Assembly: GCF_903645295.1 (NCBI RefSeq)
Contig: NZ_CAHJXM010000001.1
Coordinates: forward strand, 930,001-994,000
Source: Bacillus sp. Marseille-Q1617
GTDB taxonomy: Bacteria; Bacillota; Bacilli; Bacillales; Bacillaceae_B
DNA: 64,000 bases
Direction: 5' to 3'
Under the pieces are notes generated by a model. It did not search any database and had not been told where the DNA came from. It saw nothing but the letters and a program-made list of their open reading frames with translations. A program made the translations under genes and the position numbers. Positions 8,080-17,364 of the stretch are shown here, piece by piece (within the stretch, counting starts at the first letter, position 1; every line of letters begins with the position of its first letter).

Positions 8080-8841
8080 ATGACGATTTTAGAAGCAGTG
8101 AAACTTCATAAAAGTTACGGGAACAAGTTCAATAAGCAGGAGGTGCTGAAAGGGATCGACCTTCAAATTACCAAGGGTGAATTTGTCGGCATCATGGGTC
8201 CGTCAGGTTCAGGGAAGACCACCCTCCTCAATGTTCTTTCTTCCATTGATAAGGTGAGTGAAGGTTCCATCAAGATCGAGAATAATGAAATGACGCGGAT
8301 GAAAGAGAAGAAGCTTGCGGAGTTCAGGAAGAATCACCTCGGTTTCATTTTCCAGGATTACAATCTGCTCGACACCCTGACGGTAAAAGAAAACATCCTG
8401 CTTCCGCTTTCAATCACGAAAACACCTAAGAAAGAAGCGGAAAGTAAGTTCGATACCTTGGCGAGCCAGCTTGGGATCCTGGAGCTCAAAGATAAATACC
8501 CGAATGAAATTTCAGGGGGACAAAAACAGCGCACATCTGCCGCCCGGGCATTCATCCACGAACCAAGCATCATTTTTGCCGATGAGCCAACAGGGGCGCT
8601 TGATTCCAAATCGGCATCCGACTTATTGAATAAACTGGGGGAACTAAACGTCCAACTTGAATCGACGATCGTCATGGTCACACATGATCCCGTCGCTGCC
8701 AGCTACTGCAGCAGGGTCATCTTCATCAAAGACGGGCGAATCTATACCCAGCTGAATAAAGGTGACCAATCAAGACAGGCATTTTTCAAGGATGTCATGA
8801 AAACACAGGGTGTATTGGGCGGTGTCCAGAATGAACGTTAA
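8080..8841 (+). CDS. bceA: BceA-type ABC transporter ATPase
   Basis: A 253-residue ATPase of the MacB/LolD-like class. Walker A is GPSGSGKTT from residue 40, the signature is ISGGQKQR, and Walker B is [12 protein letters not shown]. The start ATG is preceded by AAGGGAG and begins [14 protein letters not shown]; an upstream extension to 7975 would run through the operator and promoter and is rejected. It overlaps bceB by 11 nt. Together with BceB it should protect lipid II-cycle intermediates from peptide antibiotics and relay the signal to BceS. Confidence 0.9.
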   Translation: MTILEAVKLHKSYGNKFNKQEVLKGIDLQITKGEFVGIMGPSGSGKTTLLNVLSSIDKVSEGSIKIENNEMTRMKEKKLAEFRKNHLGFIFQDYNLLDTLTVKENILLPLSITKTPKKEAESKFDTLASQLGILELKDKYPNEISGGQKQRTSAARAFIHEPSIIFADEPTGALDSKSASDLLNKLGELNVQLESTIVMVTHDPVAASYCSRVIFIKDGRIYTQLNKGDQSRQAFFKDVMKTQGVLGGVQNER

Positions 8842-10774
8842 TACACTCATCTTCAGGAATCTGAAGAAGAACCTCAAAAATTATTACCTATATGTATTTG
8901 CACTCGTATTCAGTGTCGCTCTTTATTTTGCGTTTGTTACCCTTCAATATGATCCATCGATGGATGCAGCGAAGGGATCAATCAAAGGAGGGGCTGCCAT
9001 CAAAGCGGGGTCGGTTCTCCTAGTAGCCATCGTTTGTATTTTTCTGCTTTATGCGAATACTATCTTCATCAAAAGGAGAAGCAAAGAAATCGGTCTATTC
9101 CAGCTGATTGGGATGACAAAAAGGAAGATTTTCTGGATCCTTACCGTTGAGAATTTTCTTTTGTATTTCGGCTCACTGGTTCTTGGTATCCTGATTGGCT
9201 TTTCATTTTCCAAGTTGATCATCATGATCATGTTCAACATTACTGGTGTTGATGCGATTGCAGAACTTCATTTCTCAACGCGGGCCTTGATTCAGACTGT
9301 CATCGTCTTCAGCGCGATCTATATCCTGATCATGCTGATGAACTTCTTTTTTATCAAGAGACAGAGCATTCTGGCACTTTTCAGGGTGCGTTCTTCCACC
9401 GAAACAAAAGTGAAGAAAGTGTCGGGGTGGGTCATGATGTTCGGGATCCTTGGGATGGTCCTGATCGCTGCCGGCTACTATGTTTCCTCCAAGCTATTTG
9501 AAGGAGACTTTCAAACGATGCAGGAGCTTTTCGCCGCGATGATCTTTATCCTGGCATCGGTCATCATCGGGACGTATCTGTTTTATAAAGGCTCCGTCAG
9601 CTTCATTTTTCAGATGATCAGGAAAAAGAAAGGCGGTTACCTGAACATTAACGAGGTGATGTCCCTTTCATCCGTCATGTTCAGGATGAAATCGAATGCA
9701 TTGCTGCTGACCATCATCACTACGGTATCGGCACTGGCCATCGGTTTGCTGTCATTAAGCTACATCTCTTACTACTCTGCAGAAAAATTGGCAGAGGATA
9801 ATGTTCCATCCGATTTCACTTTCACATCTGAAAAAGCTTTTATAAAGTTCAAAGATAAACTGGAACAAAACAACATCGAGTTCAGCAAAGAGGAAATGGA
9901 CGTGATCATGGTTGCTGCCGACCTTGAAGACATCACCGAATCTGATTTTGCTGTAAATGGCACACTTAAAGCCATGCCGACTTCCTTCATCAGTGAAAAT
10001 GAAATCGAAGGGGTCGATGTAGAGAGAGACGAAGTCCTGTTCAGTGGATACAGCGATCTGCTGGATAAAGTACTGCCGCTCGCCGATTCAGGTAAGATCG
10101 TATTAAAGGGGAAGACTGAATCGTTCGAACAGGAATATCTGGGTATGCGGGATGATTACCCAATTTCATGGTATTACACAGCAGGAGGTTCACCAGTTGG
10201 AGTCGTGGATGACGCCACTTTTGAGGAGTTGAAACAAGATCTTGATCCTTCGATCCAGAAAGGATCGAACATCTATATCGGTGTCGATATCGATAGTGAC
10301 GAAAAACTGGATGAAGCAAATGATCTTTTCCATGAGCTCGGTTTTTCTGAAGGGTTCGAACATGATTCACAACAGGTTCTGGAAGGTGAACAGAAAAGGA
10401 ATATTGGTCTCATTATGTTCATCGTCGGGTTCCTGGGGCTGACCTTCCTTATTACATCAGGCTGCATCCTTTATTTCAAGCAAATGGATGAAAGTGAAGA
10501 CGAGAAGCCGAATTATACGATCCTTCGAAAGCTGGGCTTCACCCGATCCGATCTGATCAAGGGTATCAGGGCCAAACAGCTCTTCAATTTCGGCATTCCG
10601 CTTATGGTCGGACTGCTTCATAGTTATTTTGCCGTCAAGTCGGGCTGGTTTTTATTCGGCGGGGAATTCGACATTCCGATGGTCATCGTCATGGTCCTGT
10701 ATGCCGCCTTATATTCGATATTCGGCTTCCTGTCTGTGCTCTATTACAAAAAGGTGATCAGTGAGGCATTATAA
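8831..10774 (+). CDS. bceB: BceB-type FtsX-like permease
   Basis: A 647-residue permease beginning [23 protein letters not shown]. The topology fits BceB: one N-terminal helix, blocks of helices forming FtsX-like domains, and one large external domain of roughly 200 residues (about 320-530) after the segment [18 protein letters not shown]. In this family that domain determines peptide specificity. The ATG at 8831 overlaps the end of bceA, indicating translational coupling. A hairpin terminator follows. The peptide recognised cannot be read from sequence; bacitracin, nisin-like or mersacidin-like compounds are the family's range. Confidence 0.87.
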   Translation: MNVNTLIFRNLKKNLKNYYLYVFALVFSVALYFAFVTLQYDPSMDAAKGSIKGGAAIKAGSVLLVAIVCIFLLYANTIFIKRRSKEIGLFQLIGMTKRKIFWILTVENFLLYFGSLVLGILIGFSFSKLIIMIMFNITGVDAIAELHFSTRALIQTVIVFSAIYILIMLMNFFFIKRQSILALFRVRSSTETKVKKVSGWVMMFGILGMVLIAAGYYVSSKLFEGDFQTMQELFAAMIFILASVIIGTYLFYKGSVSFIFQMIRKKKGGYLNINEVMSLSSVMFRMKSNALLLTIITTVSALAIGLLSLSYISYYSAEKLAEDNVPSDFTFTSEKAFIKFKDKLEQNNIEFSKEEMDVIMVAADLEDITESDFAVNGTLKAMPTSFISENEIEGVDVERDEVLFSGYSDLLDKVLPLADSGKIVLKGKTESFEQEYLGMRDDYPISWYYTAGGSPVGVVDDATFEELKQDLDPSIQKGSNIYIGVDIDSDEKLDEANDLFHELGFSEGFEHDSQQVLEGEQKRNIGLIMFIVGFLGLTFLITSGCILYFKQMDESEDEKPNYTILRKLGFTRSDLIKGIRAKQLFNFGIPLMVGLLHSYFAVKSGWFLFGGEFDIPMVIVMVLYAALYSIFGFLSVLYYKKVISEAL

Positions 10775-10816
10775 GAGTGAAAAGCTCCTGTTTGATGAAA
10801 GTTGGAGCTTTTCTCA
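10775..10816 (+). terminator. Terminator after bceB
   Basis: GAGTGAAAAGCTCC pairs with GGAGCTTTTCTC around a 15-nt loop, directly behind the bceB stop codon. Confidence 0.65.
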
Positions 10817-10932
10817 TTTCTATTAAATTGGTAAAATACATCATTATAGACGAAAGCAGGGATCATGATGGTTACGATTCAATAGATGAAACTCTATCAA
10901 ACAAACAGCATAATGAAATGGAGGGAATCTAT

Positions 10933-11712
10933 ATGAATTCATTACAAGGAAAAACAGCCATCGTAACCGGTGCAAGCCGTTCAAACGGGATCGGTTCGGC
11001 CGCCTGCCTGGCGCTTGCAGAGGCGGGAGCAGACATTTTCTTCACCCACTGGACACCATTCGATGAAACGGCTGGGAACGGTGTTGAGAAGGATTGGCCA
11101 GGAATGTTAGAGGAGAAGTTGATCGAGATGGGGGTCCGCGCCGCCCATATGGAAGCAGATCTTGAAGATGATGGGACCCCTCAGAGGATTCTTGATGCCG
11201 TCAAGGAATCTCTCGGGACGCCGGAAATCCTTATCAACAATGCAACGTACTGTGCACCTTCGAATTTCCGCACCTTGGATACAGCCATTCTTGACAAGCA
11301 TTATAACGTGAACAACCGCGGTACGCTCATGCTTTCAATGGAATTCGCCAAAGCATTCGAGAAGGCGAATCCGGAGGGCGGAGAAGGACGCATCATCCAT
11401 ATGGTTTCAGGGGGACCTGATCCGGATAACCTTGCTTATATTGCCACCAAAGGCGCGTTGAAAGCCATCACGCCGCCGCTTGCCACTGGACTTGCACCAC
11501 TCGGAATCACCGTCAATTCCGTCGATCCGGGTCCGACCGATTCAGGATGGATCGACGAAGATCTCTCAAAGGCATTTTTGCCGATGTTTCCAATGGGGCG
11601 TCTTGGTCTGCCGGAGGATGCAGCAAAACTGATCCGCTTCCTTGCAAGCGGCGAGTCACAATGGATCACCGGTCAGATCATGGAATCCAACGGAGGATTT
11701 TTGGGTAAATAA
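10933..11712 (+). CDS. SDR family oxidoreductase
   Basis: A 259-residue short-chain dehydrogenase/reductase. The cofactor loop is VTGASRSNGIGSA near the N-terminus, the NNAT motif lies near residue 98, and the catalytic Ser and Tyr-x-x-x-Lys sit in MVSGGPDPDNLAYIATKGAL. The C-terminus (WITGQIMESNGGFLG) is of the FabG-like type. The ATG has a GGAGGG site at 10919-10924. The coding frame is open back to 10777 but without a start supported by a ribosome binding site. It is monocistronic with its own terminator, and the substrate is not predictable. Confidence 0.82.
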   Translation: MNSLQGKTAIVTGASRSNGIGSAACLALAEAGADIFFTHWTPFDETAGNGVEKDWPGMLEEKLIEMGVRAAHMEADLEDDGTPQRILDAVKESLGTPEILINNATYCAPSNFRTLDTAILDKHYNVNNRGTLMLSMEFAKAFEKANPEGGEGRIIHMVSGGPDPDNLAYIATKGALKAITPPLATGLAPLGITVNSVDPGPTDSGWIDEDLSKAFLPMFPMGRLGLPEDAAKLIRFLASGESQWITGQIMESNGGFLGK

Positions 11713-11719
11713 GTGTAGC

Positions 11720-11748
11720 AGCCTGCTGAAATTTCAGCAGGCTTTTTT
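11720..11748 (+). terminator. Terminator after the SDR gene
   Basis: AGCCTGCTGAAA pairs perfectly with TTTCAGCAGGCT and is followed by six T residues. The remaining ~170 bp up to the oxidase promoter hold no recognisable feature. Confidence 0.85.
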
Positions 11749-11920
11749 ATGTGGAAATTGTCGAATATAGCCCGGGAAATATAGGGGAAATAGGCGGATA
11801 TTGTCGCTTGTCTCCCCGGTCTATGGAAAGTGAGAACAGCCGCCAGTTGATTCAGCAGGCTGTTTTTAATTGTGTCTAAAAAAGCACTAAAATAGTTTCC
11901 TTCCATTTAACCCCTCAAGT

Positions 11921-11963
11921 TGTGATTTAGACCACTCCAAACACAATTGTCATTGAGTATGAT
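11921..11963 (+). promoter_or_regulatory. Degenerate Fnr-type promoter of the ba3 oxidase operon
   Basis: TGTGATTTAGACCACT (11921-11936) matches TGTGA-N6-TCACA with two mismatches. TATGAT (11958-11963) begins exactly 37 nt from the left edge, the same register as the stronger sites in this window. Transcription would start near 11970, upstream of the small subunit gene. Confidence 0.5.
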
Positions 11964-12012
11964 GACAGTAAGTTCAATAAGTGAAAGGGGATTGAGGGAA
12001 TTGGAGAAGAAG

Positions 12013-12129
12013 ATGGAAGGGAAATCGAAAGAGGTTCAATGGGGTACATGGTTCTCGGTTGGAATCGTCGGACTGGTCATTTTTTTAACATATCTATTAC
12101 TTTTTGGTTTTTATTTTTCAAGAGTATAG
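12013..12129 (+). CDS. ba3-type oxidase small subunit (subunit IIa-like)
   Basis: A 38-residue single-helix membrane protein, MEGKSKEVQWGTWFSVG followed by a long hydrophobic helix ending in FYFSRV. Its size, topology and place immediately before subunits II and I fit cytochrome c oxidase subunit 2A of ba3 oxidases. The ATG at 12013 has GGAG six bases upstream; a TTG at 12001 in the same frame is an alternative start giving 42 residues. The frame's earlier starts lie before the predicted transcription start and are unlikely. Twelve bases separate it from the subunit II gene. Confidence 0.7.
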   Translation: MEGKSKEVQWGTWFSVGIVGLVIFLTYLLLFGFYFSRV

Positions 12130-12141
12130 GAGGTTTACAGG

Positions 12142-12612
12142 ATGAAGCTGAGTAGAGGAGAAGAAGTTTGGCTGATTGCAAGTTTTGGAATGATTCTCAT
12201 TTTTATGTTCATTACCGGATATCAAACATTTGCCCTCGGAATGGGACCGCCGAGTCACCAGGAAACAATCGATCCACAGCAGGTGGATGAAACGGCTCCG
12301 TTTGATAACCCAGGCGTAAAGAAAATCGCTGACAATGAATACGAAGTTGTCATGACTCTTCAACTATTTAATTTTACTCCAGGTGAAATTGAAGTTCCTG
12401 CAGGGTCTACTGTTCATTTCGTCTTAACTTCGAAGGATGTCACACATGGATTTCAGGTTGCTGATACAAATATAAATGCAATGGTGATGCCGGGGTATAT
12501 TCAGAAAATCACTCAAACGTTTGATGAACCTGGAAGTTATCTTGTACTGTGCAATGAATATTGCGGAGCTGGGCATCAGGCAATGAGCACGACCATCAAG
12601 GTGACAGAATAA
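12142..12612 (+). CDS. ba3-type cytochrome c oxidase subunit II
   Basis: A 156-residue protein with one N-terminal membrane anchor and an external cupredoxin domain. The CuA site is visible as His in DVTHGFQV and CNEYCGAGHQAM, containing both Cys, the Glu, the His and the Met ligands. The single anchor and short length distinguish it from the two-helix subunit II of caa3/aa3 oxidases. It receives electrons from cytochrome c and passes them to subunit I. GGAGG lies eight bases before the ATG. Eleven bases separate it from the subunit I gene. Confidence 0.9.
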   Translation: MKLSRGEEVWLIASFGMILIFMFITGYQTFALGMGPPSHQETIDPQQVDETAPFDNPGVKKIADNEYEVVMTLQLFNFTPGEIEVPAGSTVHFVLTSKDVTHGFQVADTNINAMVMPGYIQKITQTFDEPGSYLVLCNEYCGAGHQAMSTTIKVTE

Positions 12613-12622
12613 GGAGGGACGG

Positions 12623-14305
12623 ATGATGGAGCTGGTTAGAAAAATGGAAATGAACGTGAAGAAAAATGTGAGCCTGGGGGTATCTCCACAGGATGCGAAA
12701 CTTTCGAAGACGTACTTATTAGTAGCATTTATTGCCCTCCTTCTGGGAGGGATACTCGGGCTGTTACAAGGACTCAACCGTGCCGGCCTGCTTCAATTAC
12801 CGCCATGGTTAAATTACTATCAAGTGCTGACTGCACATGGTGTTCTGCTTGTTTTAGTATTGACTGCGTTCTTTACAATCGGATATTTTTACGCGGCTTT
12901 GTCCCATACTCTAGGTGGACTGCTTCCAAAGGTCCGGAAAATGGCATGGATCGGGTTTTACATGAAGACGGCGGGGCTCGTCATGGCGGTTATTCCAATT
13001 TTGAAAAATGACGCATCGGTCCTGTATACCTTTTATCCTCCGATGGCGGCATCACCCCTGTTCTATATCGGATTGGTCTTTATCGTTTTGGGTGTGTGGA
13101 TGTGCGCTTTCGGTTCATTCATTTCAGTCGCCAACTGGAGGAAGCAGCACAAGGGTGAACATATCCCGATTCTTGCTTTCTTTGCCACGGGAGTGTTTGT
13201 CCTGCTGTTCTTTGGAAGTATTCCTGTGGCCCTGGAAGTGTTCATCATTATTCCTTGGGCCTTCGGCTGGATTGATACGATCAATGTCATGTTGAGCAGG
13301 ACGCTGTTCTGGGCTTTCGGACACACATTGGTGAACATTTGGTATCTGACGGCCGTTTCGGCATGGTACGTCATCGTTCCTAAAATCATTGGCGGTAAAC
13401 GATTCAGTGACACGTTGACAAGGGTTGTCATTATCTTATTGGTCATAATGAACATTCCTGGAGGGTTCCATCATCAGATCGTTGACCCTGGTATCTCAGA
13501 GGAAATTAAATATATGCATGTGTTTATGAGTCTGGCCATTTCTTTCCCTTCTTTAATGACGGCTTATGCTATGTTTGCTGTTTTTGAACGGACCGGGCGG
13601 AAGAAAGGCGGAAGAGGACTCTTTGGCTGGTTGAAAAAATTACCGTGGGGAGATGTAAGATTCCTTGCTCCGATGATCGCGATGATTGCGTTTATCATCG
13701 GGGGAGCGGGTGGAATTGCACAAACTACGAATCAACTGAATCAAGTCGTCCATAACACGATGTGGGTCGTAGGGCATTTTCATATAACAGTGGGAACTTC
13801 CGTCATTCTTACTTTCTTCGGAATCAGTTACTGGCTGGTACCTCTGGTTTCAAAACGGACCCTGACACAAAAGATGAATAGGCTCGGAATTATTCAAACC
13901 ATCATTTGGACAGTCGGTATGATTTTCATGGCTATTTCCATGCATTGGATCGGCTTACTTGGTTCTCCACGCAGAACGTCCTATACAACATACGGCGATC
14001 ATGCAGCAGCATTAAGCTGGGATCCATACTTGTTTCTCATCGCAATTGGCGGCACCCTTCTGTTCATCGGAGTTCTGCTGCAGGTGTATATAGTCTTGAA
14101 TCTCATGTTCTGGGCACCAAAAGGCGAAACGGAATTTCCTATAGCAGACAGCGATCCCAAGGACGGGAAAACCCCTTATTGGACGGAAAAGTGGGGCCGC
14201 TGGATTGTCATCATGCTGCTATTGGTCGCAATGGGGTATGTCATTCCGATCGTGGACTTCATCATGAATGCACCACCGGGTTCCCCTCCATTCAGAACAT
14301 GGTAA
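12623..14305 (+). CDS. ba3-type cytochrome c oxidase subunit I
   Basis: A 560-residue heme-copper oxidase catalytic subunit of the B (ba3) class with about 13 membrane helices. Visible ligands include His in LTAHGVLLVL (low-spin heme), the GGFHHQIVDPG CuB pair, and HFHITVG for heme a3/b. It reduces oxygen to water and pumps protons, usually with high oxygen affinity. AAGGAGGG precedes a double ATG. The gene order IIa-II-I is typical of ba3 operons. An Fnr-like box upstream suggests induction at low oxygen. Confidence 0.92.
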   Translation: MMELVRKMEMNVKKNVSLGVSPQDAKLSKTYLLVAFIALLLGGILGLLQGLNRAGLLQLPPWLNYYQVLTAHGVLLVLVLTAFFTIGYFYAALSHTLGGLLPKVRKMAWIGFYMKTAGLVMAVIPILKNDASVLYTFYPPMAASPLFYIGLVFIVLGVWMCAFGSFISVANWRKQHKGEHIPILAFFATGVFVLLFFGSIPVALEVFIIIPWAFGWIDTINVMLSRTLFWAFGHTLVNIWYLTAVSAWYVIVPKIIGGKRFSDTLTRVVIILLVIMNIPGGFHHQIVDPGISEEIKYMHVFMSLAISFPSLMTAYAMFAVFERTGRKKGGRGLFGWLKKLPWGDVRFLAPMIAMIAFIIGGAGGIAQTTNQLNQVVHNTMWVVGHFHITVGTSVILTFFGISYWLVPLVSKRTLTQKMNRLGIIQTIIWTVGMIFMAISMHWIGLLGSPRRTSYTTYGDHAAALSWDPYLFLIAIGGTLLFIGVLLQVYIVLNLMFWAPKGETEFPIADSDPKDGKTPYWTEKWGRWIVIMLLLVAMGYVIPIVDFIMNAPPGSPPFRTW

Positions 14306-14310
14306 TGATC

Positions 14311-14358
14311 TGAAAGAGAGAGCTGTCCAAGGGTTTGGTGCGGGCGGCTCTCTTTCAC
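14311..14358 (+). terminator. Hairpin between subunit I and the SCO gene
   Basis: TGAAAGAGAG (14311-14320) pairs with CTCTCTTTCA (14348-14357), with more pairing inside. No strong T-run follows, so read-through into the SCO gene is possible. Confidence 0.5.
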
Positions 14359-14398
14359 ATCTTTCAAAAATGACAGGACGAAATGTGGAGGTCATAAA

Positions 14399-15028
14399 AT
14401 GAATACAATAAACCGAAACCTTCTCTCGACCACAATCGTTTTACTATTCGGATTTGGTTTGTTTTTCAGCGGAACAGACGGATTTAAAGCTTTCACAGCT
14501 GAAGAAGCCAGATTACTAAAGCTTCAGGAAGAAAAACCTGAAGTACCTGATCTCGTGCTGGAAGACAGCAAGGGATCTTCTTACACATGGGATGAGTTTC
14601 GCGGGAAATATGTCTTTATCACTTTCTTTTATACTGCCTGCACGACCGTTTGTCCGCAGCTGGAAACGAATATGGCAAAGGTTTATGAGCACGTGCCGAG
14701 GGAGTCTCTCGGGGAAGACATCGTGTTCCTGAGTATCAGCTTTGCTCCTGATCAGGATACACCGGCAGCTTTAACGAAATATAAAGCCTATTTCGGTAGT
14801 GATGGAGAAAAATGGAGAATGGCCAGAATCACTGAGGAAGGAGAGTTGAATGCCCTTCTTGAAGCCTTCGGCGTAATTGTTATACCTGATAACAATGGAA
14901 ATTTCACTCATAACTCTGCTTTCTATCTGGTAAATCGGGAGGGGCGGCTCCAGGAAGTGCTGGATTATAGAGACATAGATGGAGCGGCGGCTGTTGTGGA
15001 TTCTTATCTCAAAATGGAAGCCAATTAA
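14399..15028 (+). CDS. SCO1/SenC-type copper chaperone
   Basis: A 209-residue thioredoxin-fold protein with an N-terminal signal/anchor helix. The copper ligands are the Cys pair in TACTTVCPQ and the distant His in NFTHNSAFYLV. SCO proteins deliver copper to the CuA site of oxidase subunit II outside the membrane. Its position behind subunits II and I supports this role. A GTGGAGG site precedes the ATG. The next gene starts 10 bp after its stop, so both belong to one transcript. Confidence 0.88.
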   Translation: MNTINRNLLSTTIVLLFGFGLFFSGTDGFKAFTAEEARLLKLQEEKPEVPDLVLEDSKGSSYTWDEFRGKYVFITFFYTACTTVCPQLETNMAKVYEHVPRESLGEDIVFLSISFAPDQDTPAALTKYKAYFGSDGEKWRMARITEEGELNALLEAFGVIVIPDNNGNFTHNSAFYLVNREGRLQEVLDYRDIDGAAAVVDSYLKMEAN

Positions 15029-15038
15029 AGGAGGGGAA

Positions 15039-15596
15039 ATGATGAAATCTTTTTACTACGGAAGCTTATTATTCATCTTTCTTATTCTGCCTCCAGTAGC
15101 CGAGCTGCTTGAATCGGTTATGATTGTCCACATGCATATGCAAATGCCGCTCTTGATCATTGCAGGGATGCTGATGGCACCTTTATTTCAAAAAAACTCT
15201 TTCTTGAGGAGATGGAATGAAAATGGCCAGCCGGGAATTCTTCTTTTTATGTTGATCTTTTCTTATTGGCTGCTGCCGAGAACGATGGATGAGGCGCTTT
15301 CTTCCTTGTGGATGGAAGGATTTAAGTTTATCAGTTTACCATTTTTGGCCGGCGTTCCCCTCAGGGACAGCTGGACGAAAGTAAGCAATGGAACGAAGAG
15401 GGTTGTCCTTATCATTATTACACTTTTATCCGCCCTCATGGGATGGATCTATATCTTTTCTCCAAACCAGCTCTGTAACAACTATTTGATTGTGGAACAG
15501 GTTACACTTGGCTGGGGTTTCTGGACGATGGGGCTTTGCATCAGTATTTATATCGTGTATGACATGTTCAGTGAAAAATGGGAAGAATCTTATTAA
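15039..15596 (+). CDS. Unrecognised membrane protein of the oxidase operon
   Basis: A 185-residue polytopic protein with about five or six hydrophobic segments. I do not recognise the family. The second segment begins with IVHMHMQMPLLIIAG, an alternating His/Met pattern that could bind copper, and a later loop carries FSPNQLCNNYLIVEQ. AGGAGGGG precedes a double ATG. Because it follows the SCO gene by 10 bp, a role in copper or heme delivery to the ba3 oxidase is a reasonable inference but is not shown by any known motif. Confidence 0.65.
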   Translation: MMKSFYYGSLLFIFLILPPVAELLESVMIVHMHMQMPLLIIAGMLMAPLFQKNSFLRRWNENGQPGILLFMLIFSYWLLPRTMDEALSSLWMEGFKFISLPFLAGVPLRDSWTKVSNGTKRVVLIIITLLSALMGWIYIFSPNQLCNNYLIVEQVTLGWGFWTMGLCISIYIVYDMFSEKWEESY

Positions 15597-15600
15597 AGCC

Positions 15601-15643
15601 TGTGATGATCGTCACAAAAGGCAAGGTTACTCTTTGATATAGT
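15601..15643 (+). promoter_or_regulatory. Fnr box and promoter of the truncated hemoglobin gene
   Basis: TGTGATGATCGTCACA (15601-15616) is a perfect Fnr consensus. TATAGT (15638-15643) starts 37 nt from the box edge, placing the box centre at -41.5. Confidence 0.8.
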
Positions 15644-15676
15644 GAAGAAAGAGTGACGAAGCAAGGAGGGGTACAA

Positions 15677-16051
15677 TTGAAATTTCAATCTCTATACGAT
15701 GAAATCGGTCCTGACCGGATACAGGCACTGGTGGACGCATTTTATCCCAAGGTCTACAGAGATCCAGATCTGAGGCCGTTGTTTGAAGGTGAAATGTCGG
15801 AAATCATGAGGAAACAATACATGTTTCTCACCCAGTTTCTCGGAGGTCCGCCATTATACAGTGAAGAATTCGGTCCGCCTGCCATGAAAGCAAGGCATCT
15901 CCCTTTCGAAATCACTCCAGAGAGGGCAAGGTGCTGGCTGCACTGCATGAAAGAAGCATTCGAAGAAACAGGTTTGAACGACCTTCCTGAGGGCGAGGTA
16001 TTCTATACAAGGCTCACCCAAGTGGCAGCAATCATGATTAACACAAAATAA
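15677..16051 (+). CDS. Group II truncated hemoglobin
   Basis: A 124-residue 2/2 hemoglobin (YjbI/GlbO type). Characteristic segments are LVDAFYPKVYRDPDLRPLF (B/E helices), QFLGGPPLYSEEFGPP, the proximal-His segment MKARHLPFEI, and RCWLHCMKEAF with the conserved Trp. It probably binds oxygen or nitric oxide. The TTG at 15677 follows AAGGAGGGG; the longer frame from 15653 lacks a site. The perfect Fnr promoter indicates oxygen-limited expression, and the neighbouring RIC and hemerythrin genes point to NO or oxidative stress during nitrate respiration. Confidence 0.87.
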   Translation: MKFQSLYDEIGPDRIQALVDAFYPKVYRDPDLRPLFEGEMSEIMRKQYMFLTQFLGGPPLYSEEFGPPAMKARHLPFEITPERARCWLHCMKEAFEETGLNDLPEGEVFYTRLTQVAAIMINTK

Positions 16052-16066
16052 TATAGAAGACAGATA

Positions 16067-16488
16067 AGAGAGGCTGGGACATGAGTGTTTTAGTCTAAGT
16101 AAAACCCGAACTAATATGTCCTCTAAGAGGCTTATTAGTTCAGGTTTTTAATAGTTTAGATGTTCAAGTAGATTTTAGCTATTTCCAGCGGTTGATTGGA
16201 GTGCAAGACGAAGACTCCTGCGGGAAGAGTAGCTTATAAGAAAAGCGGAAGGGCTTTGAAGAGAGGTGGGGGGCATAAGACGAATCGGCCTGGAAGGCGC
16301 TCTTTGCCTTCTTGGTCGGTTTGGCTTATGACCTGTGCCTCTAAGCCCTGCAGCTAGACATGTGAGACCCCGCAGGCTTGCCGAGGAGGCTCACGGGCTA
16401 CCCGCGGAAAGCGAAGTCTTGCACGGAAATCAATAGCGGCATTAAGAGTCTATACTGAAATTGTTCGTCTTTACTCTTTTTGTTCTAA
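16067..16488 (+). repeat. Dispersed composite repeat, copy B (filled)
   Basis: Same element and orientation as copy A: GAGAGGCTGGGACATGAG..., AACCCGAACTAAT..., GTGCAAGACGAAGACTCC..., GCGAAGTCTTGCAC. It carries an inserted hairpin module at 16238-16361. The right terminal inverted repeat is missing; the element runs into the end of the ric gene. Confidence 0.8.
16238..16361 (+). repeat. Nested 124-bp hairpin module in copy B
   Basis: Compared with copy A (AGCTTAT/GTGAGACC), copy B has 124 extra bases from AAGAAAAGCGG to AGCTAGACAT. It folds as a long imperfect hairpin (CATAAG...CTTATG, GGAAGGCG...TGCCTTC). AT occurs at both junctions, a possible two-base duplication. Confidence 0.75.
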
Positions 16489-16489
16489 A

Positions 16490-17197
16490 TCAAATCTTCT
16501 GTACCGCACGAGGGAAAAGAATATTATTTTCCAAGTGGATATGCTCGAATAAATCGGATTCCAGTTCTTCCAGCCGCTGATAAACAAGGCGGTAGGTTCC
16601 GCATGCACCCAGAGGAGGGGTGAAATCATTTGTGACCTTTCGGATTTCTTTTATGATATCCCCTGCATGTTGATGCTCGTCTTCCAACGCCGAAAGAATG
16701 GTCAATAATCTCTCTTTGTTTTCAGGCTTTGGATCTTCTTCGAATGCAATAAGTGCCGGGAAGTCTTCCATTTCTTCCTTGATCGTATGCTGCTCAAGAT
16801 CAGCCTTCAACTGATGGAACAGTTTATGAATCTGTGCTAAATGGGGGTGCTGTGCCCCATGAACGCGAAGTACCTTCGTCACATAAGGAGTCAGTTTCGG
16901 CAGTTCTTCATTTAAGTAACGGTGGTGTTTACCGACGATATATTGAATCAACTCCGTGGATGAAGCCTGTTCCCAGTTGATGGTGGATTCGCTCAATCTC
17001 TTCGCTTCATCATACAGTGCATTTAACTCCGTGAGGATTTCTTCTGAAGAAAGATTCCTTTCTTCGATCGCTTCAATTAAAGGGCGATTTCCTCCGCAGC
17101 AAAAGTCGATTCGATTCGCCTTGAAAAAGTCGCTTGCTTTCGGAAATTCTGTGACGATATTCCCTATTATGGATGACTCTGTGAATGTTTGTGTCAT
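16490..17197 (-). CDS. ric: RIC/ScdA di-iron iron-sulfur repair protein
   Basis: A 235-residue YtfE/ScdA family protein. The N-terminal ScdA_N domain contains FFKANRIDFCCGGNRPL. The C-terminal hemerythrin-like domain carries the di-iron ligands in KHHRYLNEELP, HGAQHP, EDEHQHAGD and HIHLENNILFP. These proteins repair iron-sulfur clusters damaged by nitric oxide or peroxide. I chose the ATG at 17197 for its GGAGGG site; the frame is open to 17245 but begins within the promoter leader. A perfect Fnr box upstream controls it. Confidence 0.9.
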   Translation of the reverse strand: MTQTFTESSIIGNIVTEFPKASDFFKANRIDFCCGGNRPLIEAIEERNLSSEEILTELNALYDEAKRLSESTINWEQASSTELIQYIVGKHHRYLNEELPKLTPYVTKVLRVHGAQHPHLAQIHKLFHQLKADLEQHTIKEEMEDFPALIAFEEDPKPENKERLLTILSALEDEHQHAGDIIKEIRKVTNDFTPPLGACGTYRLVYQRLEELESDLFEHIHLENNILFPRAVQKI

Positions 17198-17240
17198 TGT
17201 AATCCCTCCATATTGTTGTGTTACTTGTATAACTGTCTTT

Positions 17241-17283
17241 ATCATATCAACAACTGAACGAGAGTTTTGTGATACATATCACA
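17241..17283 (-). promoter_or_regulatory. Fnr box and promoter of ric
   Basis: TGTGATACATATCACA (17268-17283) is a perfect consensus site. On the minus strand TATGAT (17246-17241) begins 37 nt from the box edge. Confidence 0.8.
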
Positions 17284-17364
17284 GATCGGAATGAAGTTCA
17301 TCACTGGTTAACTTCATTTCTGACAGCCATTCTCTGCGACAAAGTCACCCGTCCATATCCGCGA

